A stretch of DNA of 64,000 nucleotides from Phycisphaeraceae bacterium (lineage in GTDB: Bacteria > Planctomycetota > Phycisphaerae > Phycisphaerales > UBA1924): assembly GCA_019454185.1 (NCBI GenBank), contig CP075368.1, forward strand, positions 310,001 through 374,000, written 5' to 3'. Position numbers and translations under genes: made by a program. Under the pieces are notes generated by a model. It had not been told where the DNA came from and made no database searches. It saw only the letters and a list, made by a program, of their open reading frames with translations. Position 1 is the stretch's first letter. Each line of letters opens with the position of its first letter. Shown here piece after piece: positions 56,685 through 62,887 of the stretch.

Positions 56685-58132
56685 TCATCCCCTCGATCGA
56701 TCTCATGGGTGGTCAGACCGTGCAGCTCGTGCAGGGCAAACGCAAGGTCATCGACGCCGGTGACCCCGCGCCCATCGCGCGTGACTTCGGCCTCGTCGGC
56801 GAGATCGCCGTCGTCGACCTCGACGCCGCGCTCGGAAAGGGCACCAACGAATCGCTCATCGAGCCCCTCCTCAACATCGCCGACTGCCGCGTCGGGGGCG
56901 GCATCCGCGATGCCCGCACCGCCATCCGCTGGCTCGACGCCGGCGCAACTCGAGTAGTTCTCGGCACACGCGCCGTCCCCGATGTCCTCCGCGACCTGCC
57001 GCGCGACCGCGTCATCGCCGCCCTCGACGCCCGCGACGGCGACGTGGTCACCCACGGTTGGACCGCCTCGACCGGCACGAAGATCGCCGACCGCATGCGC
57101 GACCTCGCCGACTTCGCAGGAGAGTTCCTCGTCACCTTCGTCGAGGTCGAAGGCACCATGCAGGGCACCAACATCGAGCGGGCCGCCGAACTCGGCGAAC
57201 TCGCCCGCTCCCTAGGCTGCCGCCTCACCATCGCCGGCGGCGTGAAGAGCGTCGAAGAGATCGCCGCCCTCGACGGGCTCGGCATCGACGCCCAGATCGG
57301 CATGGCCCTCTACACCGGCACCTTCACCATCGCCGACGCCCTCGTCGCCATGCTCAAGACCGACCGCCCCGACGGCCTCATCCCGACCGTCGTCGCCGAC
57401 GAGCGAGGCGCCGCACTCGGACTTACCTACTCGTCACCCGAGTCCATCCGACTCGCCCTCTCCGAACGCCGCGGCGTCTACTTCTCCCGCTCCCGCGCCG
57501 GCATCTGGCGCAAGGGCGAGTCCTCCGGCGCAACCCAGCAACTCCTCGCCGTCTCACTCGACTGCGACCGCGACACCATCCGCTTCACCGTGAAGCAGGA
57601 CGGCTCCGGCTTCTGCCACACCGGTGCCCGCACCTGCTTCGGCCCTTCCCGCGGCCTCGCCTCCCTCGAATCACGACTCACCACTATCAAGCGTGCCACT
57701 GACCCGCTTCGGGTCAGCGCGCTTCCCCCTCCCCATGCTCCTCCTTCCTCCGCTCCCTCTTCCCTGCCGACTTCTTCCCCCTCTGAGTCTCTGTGCCTCT
57801 GTGGTGAGTCCTCCTCCTCTTCTCCTCCGCTTCCCTCCGCGGCCCTCCGCGTTGAAACTCCCTCCTACACCTCCCGCCTCCTTCGCGACCCCTCTCTCCT
57901 CCGCTCCAAGCTGCTCGAAGAAGCCGGCGAACTCATGGACGCGACCGACCGCGACCACATCACGCGCGAAGCCGCCGATGTTCTCTACTTCACGCTCGCG
58001 CGCCTCGCCGGAGCCGGCGTCTCCCTCGCCGACGTCGAACGCGAGCTCGACCGCCGCGCCAGAAAAATCACGCGTCGCCCCGGCAACGCCAAGCCGCCCG
58101 TGACCGCACCGCCCGCCGAGGCCACACCATGA
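56681..58132 (+). CDS. hisAIE: HisA-HisI-HisE triple fusion
   Basis: One 483-residue frame carries three enzymes. HisA isomerase (about 1-226): IPSIDLMGGQTVQLVQGKR, DLDAALGKGTNESLIEPL, VGGGIRDARTAIRWLDAG, ALDARDGDVVTHGW and TIAGGVKSVEEIA. HisI phosphoribosyl-AMP cyclohydrolase (about 227-325): RGVYFSRSRAGIWRKGESSG, SLDCDRDTIRF and metal ligands GFCH and TCFG. HisE phosphoribosyl-ATP pyrophosphohydrolase (about 395-470): SYTSRLLRDPSLLRSKLLEE and TREAADVLYFTLARLAG. A low-complexity linker of about 47 residues (Pro/Ser/Leu, LCLCGE) encoded by a repeat-like DNA segment joins HisI to HisE. HisI-HisE fusion is common; addition of HisA is unusual. ATG overlaps the hisF stop, and hisD overlaps this stop. 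Confidence 0.93.
   Translation: MIIPSIDLMGGQTVQLVQGKRKVIDAGDPAPIARDFGLVGEIAVVDLDAALGKGTNESLIEPLLNIADCRVGGGIRDARTAIRWLDAGATRVVLGTRAVPDVLRDLPRDRVIAALDARDGDVVTHGWTASTGTKIADRMRDLADFAGEFLVTFVEVEGTMQGTNIERAAELGELARSLGCRLTIAGGVKSVEEIAALDGLGIDAQIGMALYTGTFTIADALVAMLKTDRPDGLIPTVVADERGAALGLTYSSPESIRLALSERRGVYFSRSRAGIWRKGESSGATQQLLAVSLDCDRDTIRFTVKQDGSGFCHTGARTCFGPSRGLASLESRLTTIKRATDPLRVSALPPPHAPPSSAPSSLPTSSPSESLCLCGESSSSSPPLPSAALRVETPSYTSRLLRDPSLLRSKLLEEAGELMDATDRDHITREAADVLYFTLARLAGAGVSLADVERELDRRARKITRRPGNAKPPVTAPPAEATP
57721..57860. repeat. Pyrimidine-rich CTCTGTG-type repeat inside the hisAIE gene
   Basis: Within the HisI-HisE linker, the coding strand is a C/T-rich stretch with CTCTGAGTCTCTGTG and CCTCTGTGGTGAG at 57781-57807, the same kind of sequence as the gene-free repeats at 37734-37797 and 21728-21766. 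It preserves the reading frame. Confidence 0.65.
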
Positions 58133-59394
58133 CCGCCCCTCTCCTCAAACTCATCGCACCCGCCGACATCCGCCTCTCTCGCAAAGACCCCGTCGATGCC
58201 GACACGCTCGCCATCGCCTCCCGCATCCTCACCGACGTCCGCGACCGCGGCATGGCCGCCGTCGTCGAGCACGCCATCCGCCTCGGCGATGTGAAGCACG
58301 CCGACGAGATCATCGTCGATCGCCCGCGCCTCACCGCCGCACTCAACCGCATCGACAACGCCGACCGCCGCATCCTCGAACGCGCCGCCGAGCGCATCCG
58401 CGCCTTCGCCCTCGCCCAGCGCGCATCCATCATCAACATCAAACTCCCATCTCCCATCGGTGGCACCATGGGCCACCGCATCGCCCCCGTCGAACGCGCC
58501 GGCTGCTACGCCCCCGGCGGCCGCTTCCCGCTCCCCTCCAGCGTCCTCATGACCGCCGTCACCGCCCGTGCCGCGGGTGTCCGCGAGGTCTGGCTCGCCT
58601 CACCTCGTCCCTCCGAAGCCACCCTCGCCGCCGCCGCCATCGCCGGCGCCGACGGTGTCCTCGCCATCGGCGGAGCCCAGGCAATCGGCGCACTCGCCTA
58701 CGGCGCAGAGCCCATCCCGCGCTGCGACGCCATCGTCGGTCCCGGCAATCGCTACGTGACAGCCGCGAAGCAGCTCGTCTCCGGCCGCGTCGCCATCGAC
58801 ATGCTCGCCGGCCCCAGCGAGCTGCTCATCATCGCGGACGACTCGGCCGACCCCGCGACCATCGCCGCCGATCTCCTCGCCCAGGCCGAGCACGACCCCG
58901 ACGCCATCCCCATGCTCGTCACCACCGACGCAACGCTCCCCGCGCGCGTTGACCTTGAACTCTCTCGCCAGCTCGAAACCCTCCCGACCGCCGCGATCGC
59001 CCGCGCTTCCCTCGGCAACGGCTTCGCGTGCGTCGTCCCATCCCTTGACGACCTGATCCTCGCCTCCGACGACATCGCCCCCGAACACCTCGAGATCCTC
59101 ACACGCGACGCCGCGGCCATCGCCAATCGCTTCAACAACTACGGCGCGATCTTCATCGGCTCCGGTGCTGCAGAGGTCTTCGGCGACTACGGCATCGGAC
59201 CCAACCACACCCTCCCCACGGGCGGCACCGCACGCTCGTTCGCCGGTCTCTCCGTCTTCACCTTTCTCAAGGCCCGCACATTCCTCGCTTCCGGCCCCGC
59301 CTTGCCAGATCCCGCACTCGCCAGCGACATCGCCCGCTTCGCCCGCATCGAAGGCCTCGAAGGCCACGCGCGAGCCGCGGAGATCCGCCTCTGA
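58129..59394 (+). CDS. hisD: Histidinol dehydrogenase
   Basis: It performs the last two steps, histidinol to histidine, with NAD and zinc. The 421-residue product has RAGCYAPGGRFPLPSSVLM, AIVGPGNRYVTAAKQLVSG, IDMLAGPSELLIIADD, LLAQAEHDPDAIPML (zinc-ligand Gln/His region), APEHLEIL and GPNHTLPTGGTARSFAGLS. The ATG overlaps the hisAIE stop (ATGA). It is the last his gene and converges with the CarH-like regulator with 7 nt between stops; no clear terminator is visible. Confidence 0.97.
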   Translation: MTAPLLKLIAPADIRLSRKDPVDADTLAIASRILTDVRDRGMAAVVEHAIRLGDVKHADEIIVDRPRLTAALNRIDNADRRILERAAERIRAFALAQRASIINIKLPSPIGGTMGHRIAPVERAGCYAPGGRFPLPSSVLMTAVTARAAGVREVWLASPRPSEATLAAAAIAGADGVLAIGGAQAIGALAYGAEPIPRCDAIVGPGNRYVTAAKQLVSGRVAIDMLAGPSELLIIADDSADPATIAADLLAQAEHDPDAIPMLVTTDATLPARVDLELSRQLETLPTAAIARASLGNGFACVVPSLDDLILASDDIAPEHLEILTRDAAAIANRFNNYGAIFIGSGAAEVFGDYGIGPNHTLPTGGTARSFAGLSVFTFLKARTFLASGPALPDPALASDIARFARIEGLEGHARAAEIRL

Positions 59395-59401
59395 ACCCTG
59401 C

Positions 59402-60331
59402 TCACTGCGTCGTGAACACGCCCTTCGCAAACGCGACCAGCTCGCCCATCGACATGGCGTGATGAGCGTTCGGGCTCGCCGGAATGAGTGCGCGGCTCCG
59501 CCCACCGATCACGAACGCGATCCGCCGGGCCGCCAGTTCATCCGCCAGCCGCAGCGCATCCTTGCCGGTCTCCGCCGAGATGTCATCACAACTCACGCTC
59601 AACCAGACCAGCGACGGCGAGAGGTCCGCTGCCGCAGCCCGCAGAGCCGAGATCGGCAGGTCCGGCCCCATGTTGCTTGTCCTGAACCCCGCCGACTCCA
59701 ACACAATCGACGCCACCAGCGACGGGATCACATAAGGGTCCCCCGATGGTGACGCGCCGATCGCAAGCGGCGCGTGCTCCGGCAGAACCGGCAGCAGCCC
59801 GCGCAGGTGATTCAGCGCGTTCACCATGATGTCGCTGGCCCGATGCTCGCGATAGATCCCCGACTCCTCGTGCTGCCACAACTCGCCGATGCGGTGCATC
59901 GCCTCCCGCACAGGACCGTCGCAGATCTCGATCACCGAACGTCCCGACAGATACAGCGAGATCAGCAGCCCGCGTGCGTGCCGCTCCTGCCCATCGCGCA
60001 GCAACTCAAACAGCCGCAGCCCCTCAAGCCCCGGCGAGGTCGGCGTGTCCCGGGCCGTGTCCACATCCTGCACACCCAAGAGATCCGGGTTCACCAGCGA
60101 CAACTTCGAATCGCGGATCAACCGAATCGCCTCAGACCTCGGGATCCGTCGGTGCCCGCCCGGCGTCTTCGCCGCGGCAATCACGCCCGAGTCCACCCAA
60201 CGCTTCAGCGTTGACTCGCTCAGCCCGACCGCCGCCGCCAACTCCTTCGGCGATAACGAAAGCTCCGGCTCCGGAAGGGCTGAACGATTCACAGAATGAG
60301 AATGTCCGCGCTCGACATGCGATGAAGTCAT
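59402..60331 (-). CDS. CarH-like MerR regulator with B12-binding-type domains
   Basis: The 309-residue product has a MerR helix-turn-helix (about 25-75: LSPKELAAAVGLSESTLKRWVDSG, GHRRIPRSEAIRL), a four-helix bundle (about 100-185) with the W-x9-E-H motif of CarH/LitR photoreceptors (Trp 152, Glu 162, His 163 in LWQHEESGIYREH), and a Rossmann-type cobalamin-binding fold (about 188-309) ending VIGGRSRA. In CarH the lower cobalt ligand is a His in a D/E-x-H motif; here the position reads GDPYVIP, so Tyr 200 replaces it. Cobalamin binding is therefore uncertain. GAGGG lies upstream of the ATG at 60331. Confidence 0.85.
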   Translation of the reverse strand: MTSSHVERGHSHSVNRSALPEPELSLSPKELAAAVGLSESTLKRWVDSGVIAAAKTPGGHRRIPRSEAIRLIRDSKLSLVNPDLLGVQDVDTARDTPTSPGLEGLRLFELLRDGQERHARGLLISLYLSGRSVIEICDGPVREAMHRIGELWQHEESGIYREHRASDIMVNALNHLRGLLPVLPEHAPLAIGASPSGDPYVIPSLVASIVLESAGFRTSNMGPDLPISALRAAAADLSPSLVWLSVSCDDISAETGKDALRLADELAARRIAFVIGGRSRALIPASPNAHHAMSMGELVAFAKGVFTTQ

Positions 60332-60468
60332 GACGACCCTCACGTGGCTCAACAATACCAGCAATTTCGCCTTCGGATCGCTCAGCCGGGCCGATTCAAC
60401 ACTGAACGTTCTTCACGTTTTTGTCGGCATCATCAGGCCGATTTAGCAGCAAAAATCGTTCATCTTGA

Positions 60469-61797
60469 TCAAGTCTGGCCAAATGTGACCTGTGTAGGGG
60501 GTGTCACCCGAGGCCCGGATCCTGCCGGACCTGCGATCAGCTTCTCACGCGCGATCTTCTCCCAACCGCTCCCGAGTTCCCCGATCGGATCAGGCGGCAC
60601 GATGTCCACCTTCTTCTCACCCAGCTGCGCCTCGCCCCGCAGCACCCGCCCCTGAAACGCCAGGCACTCCGCGAGCAACCTCTCCAGAATCTCCGGCTCC
60701 GGCACGTTCGCGACCTTCTCCCCCTGCACATAGATAATGCCGCGCCGATCGCCCGCGAAGACCGCGACGTCCGCGCCCTCCGCCTCCCCCGGCCCGTTCA
60801 CAATGCACCCCATCACGGCGACCTTCATCGGCACCGTGACCTGTGCCGCGAGCTGCTTGCGGACATCCTGCACCAGCGTGAAGAGATCCACCTGGATCCT
60901 GCCGCACGTCGGACACGCAATCAGATCAACCCCCACGCGCTCGCGCAGCGACAACGACCACAGCAGCTCCAGCCCATCCTCAACCTCATAAATCGGGTCG
61001 TTGGCATAAGAGATACGAATCGTGTCGCCGATCCCGCGCGTCAGCAGCCCGGAAAGTGCAGCAATCGACCGGATGCACCCCGTCTCCTTCGGCCCCGCGT
61101 GCGTGACGCCCAGGTGCAGCGGATGATCGAACCGCTTGCTGATCTCGCTGTAGGCGTCGATCACGAGCGCGGCATCCATCGACTTCGCCGAGATCGAGAT
61201 GTCGTAAAAATCCTGCTCGTAGAAGATATCGAGGTACTCCTCGAGCTTCGCGATCATGATCGCCAGCAGATACCCGTGCTTGTGCTCGCTGAAGACCGCG
61301 CCCAGCTCCTTCTGACGCTTCTGCTTGTCCTTGCGCTCGATGATCGACCCCTCGTTCACGCCCACGCGGATCGGGAGGTTCCTCGCCTTGCACGCCTGGA
61401 TGACGTCGATCACCTGCTTGCGGTCGCTGATGTTGCCGGGATTCAGCCGGATCTTGTGGACACCCGCTTCCACCGCCTCCAGCGCACGCTGAAAGTGGAA
61501 GTGGACATCCGCGACGATCGGCACCTTCACCGCGGCGAGGATCTCCTTGAGCGCATCGGTGTCCTTCTTCTCCGGCACCGCCACGCGCACAATGTCCGCC
61601 CCCGCCGTCGTCAGCTTGTGGATCTCCGCGATGCACTTCTCCACATCGTGCGTGTACCCGGCCGTCATCGTCTGCACGGAGACCGGCGCGGGGGTCGTCG
61701 GGTTGCCGGCGCGGTCGGCGATGCCGCCGCCGATGCGGACAATGCCGACGCGGTCGTCACCGACGGAAATCTGTCTGGTTGGGCGGCGGGTAAACAT
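60469..61797 (-). CDS. ispG: 4-hydroxy-3-methylbut-2-enyl diphosphate synthase (flavodoxin/ferredoxin)
   Basis: IspG makes HMBPP in the MEP isoprenoid pathway using a 4Fe-4S cluster. The 442-residue product has SVQTMTAGYTHDVEKCIAEI, ADIVRVAVPEKKDTDALKEI, PIVADVHFHFQRALEAVEAG, KIRLNPGNISDRKQV, LGVTHAGPKETGCIRS and the cluster cysteines in ACPTCGRIQVDLF and VMGCIVNGPGEAEGAD. The ~100 residues between the barrel and cluster domains suit the bacterial type with a short insertion. Start is ATG at 61797 near MFTRRPTRQISVG; upstream in-frame codons look non-coding. The 244 nt upstream (61798-62041) hold no gene that I can see; a weakly CTCTGTG-like copy may lie at about 61880-61955. Confidence 0.96.
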   Translation of the reverse strand: MFTRRPTRQISVGDDRVGIVRIGGGIADRAGNPTTPAPVSVQTMTAGYTHDVEKCIAEIHKLTTAGADIVRVAVPEKKDTDALKEILAAVKVPIVADVHFHFQRALEAVEAGVHKIRLNPGNISDRKQVIDVIQACKARNLPIRVGVNEGSIIERKDKQKRQKELGAVFSEHKHGYLLAIMIAKLEEYLDIFYEQDFYDISISAKSMDAALVIDAYSEISKRFDHPLHLGVTHAGPKETGCIRSIAALSGLLTRGIGDTIRISYANDPIYEVEDGLELLWSLSLRERVGVDLIACPTCGRIQVDLFTLVQDVRKQLAAQVTVPMKVAVMGCIVNGPGEAEGADVAVFAGDRRGIIYVQGEKVANVPEPEILERLLAECLAFQGRVLRGEAQLGEKKVDIVPPDPIGELGSGWEKIAREKLIAGPAGSGPRVTPPTQVTFGQT

Positions 61798-62041
61798 GCG
61801 GGCAATGGTAGAGGGACGAAGGGAGCCCCGAGCGCGAGCTCGTGGTTGCCGCCTCCAGTACGAGGAAATGCCCCGGATGTTCACCGCGGATCGCAGACTC
61901 GCCTTGGCGAGGGGCGACAGGAGGGCACGGAGAAGGCGAACGTCCAGAGAGAACCTCGCGCGTGAGCGAGCGGATCGTCTTGAAGGTCCTCCCGGGCACC
62001 CCGAACCGTCCGCGAGGTCACTCGGGATATTCCGCCCCCTC

Positions 62042-62518
62042 TCACGCCGACCGACGCTTGCTCTGCTTCTGCATCTTCCGCAGCTTCGCCCCGCCCCGCT
62101 TCGCCTCCGGCATCGAGCCCGCCTCGCGCCCGATGTACCGCACCGCCGCACGCGCGAGTAAACCCGATCGGGTCTCCCCCGTCGCCTTCGCGTGCCGATC
62201 GATCGCGTCCAGCACCCGCTGCGGCATCGTGATCCCCACCCGCGCGATCTTCACACGCAAGGTCGACTCATCCACCGTCACGATCGCCCACGTTCCATCC
62301 GCATAGTCCGGATCATCACGCAGGTCCTCAATCGCCGATGGCAGAGGCACCACGCCACCCTCTTCGATCAAGCCCTCCAGATGAAGCTCGATGGCCTCGC
62401 GGATCATCGCGAGCGCATCATCAACGGTCTTGCCCGCAGAGACACATCCCGGCAGATCCGGCACGCTCACGCCGTAGTCGCTCTTCTTGTCCTTATGGAT
62501 CACAACTGGGTAGTTCAT
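62042..62518 (-). CDS. hicB: HicB-family antitoxin
   Basis: The 158-residue product has the HicB partial RNase H fold at the start (MNYPVVIHKDKKSDYGVSVP, DLPGCVSAGKTVDDALAMI, LHLEGLIEEGG) and a C-terminal ribbon-helix-helix-like DNA-binding segment (LRVKIARVGITMPQRVLDAI). A basic tail follows (KRGGAKLRKMQKQSKRR). HicB neutralises HicA and represses the operon. The ATG overlaps the HicA stop (ATGA). Confidence 0.9.
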   Translation of the reverse strand: MNYPVVIHKDKKSDYGVSVPDLPGCVSAGKTVDDALAMIREAIELHLEGLIEEGGVVPLPSAIEDLRDDPDYADGTWAIVTVDESTLRVKIARVGITMPQRVLDAIDRHAKATGETRSGLLARAAVRYIGREAGSMPEAKRGGAKLRKMQKQSKRRSA

Positions 62519-62703
62519 GGCTTGCTCCATCCGGCTTGCTTGGCGATGCTCCGCAGCGTTCCGGTCGGCAGATCCCGCTTCGGATGCGGCACCGTCACCA
62601 GCCCCGGCTTCGTCGCGTGCCGGTACTGGTGGTGACTCCCCTTCGTGCGGGCAAGTACCCACCCGTCGGCAACCAACCTCCGGATAACCTCGCGGCTGTT
62701 CAC
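62515..62703 (-). CDS. hicA: HicA-family mRNA interferase toxin
   Basis: The 62-residue product is a complete HicA: SREVIRRLVADGWVLARTKG, SHHQYRH (catalytic His of the dsRBD-like fold) and LVTVPHPKRDLPTGTLRSIA. HicA cuts mRNA independently of ribosome frame. Start is GTG at 62703; there is no Shine-Dalgarno sequence, and a -10 box ends 7 nt upstream. It precedes hicB with an ATGA overlap. Confidence 0.9.
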   Translation of the reverse strand: MNSREVIRRLVADGWVLARTKGSHHQYRHATKPGLVTVPHPKRDLPTGTLRSIAKQAGWSKP

Positions 62704-62709
62704 CCCAGC

Positions 62710-62737
62710 ACTATAGCATACCGTGTGCAGAACACAA
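62710..62737 (-). promoter_or_regulatory. Candidate leaderless hicAB promoter and operator
   Basis: Minus strand: TTGTGT (62737-62732), 16-nt spacer, TATAGT (62715-62710) with an extended -10 TGC just before it. The box ends 7 nt before the hicA GTG. The spacer overlaps GTGT-TCTGC-ACAC, a small palindrome that could be the HicB operator. Confidence 0.55.
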
Positions 62738-62848
62738 CGTCCTCGCGATTCCGCCCGACCTCTCTCCCGCCAAGAACGCGATGATCCAGCGCAACCAACG
62801 TACAACACGCAGGTTACAAGAAAGGTCACCGATACCAAACAAAACCCA

Positions 62849-62877
62849 TTGACACGGGCCTCGTCATAACGTACATT
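62849..62877 (+). promoter_or_regulatory. Strong sigma70 promoter for the repeat-containing gene
   Basis: TTGACA (62849-62854, perfect), 17-nt spacer, TACATT (62872-62877). The ATG at 62888 is 11 nt after the -10 box, so the leader would be about 4 nt. This is the best-matching promoter in the window. Confidence 0.7.
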
Positions 62878-62887
62878 ACCCGTACCC

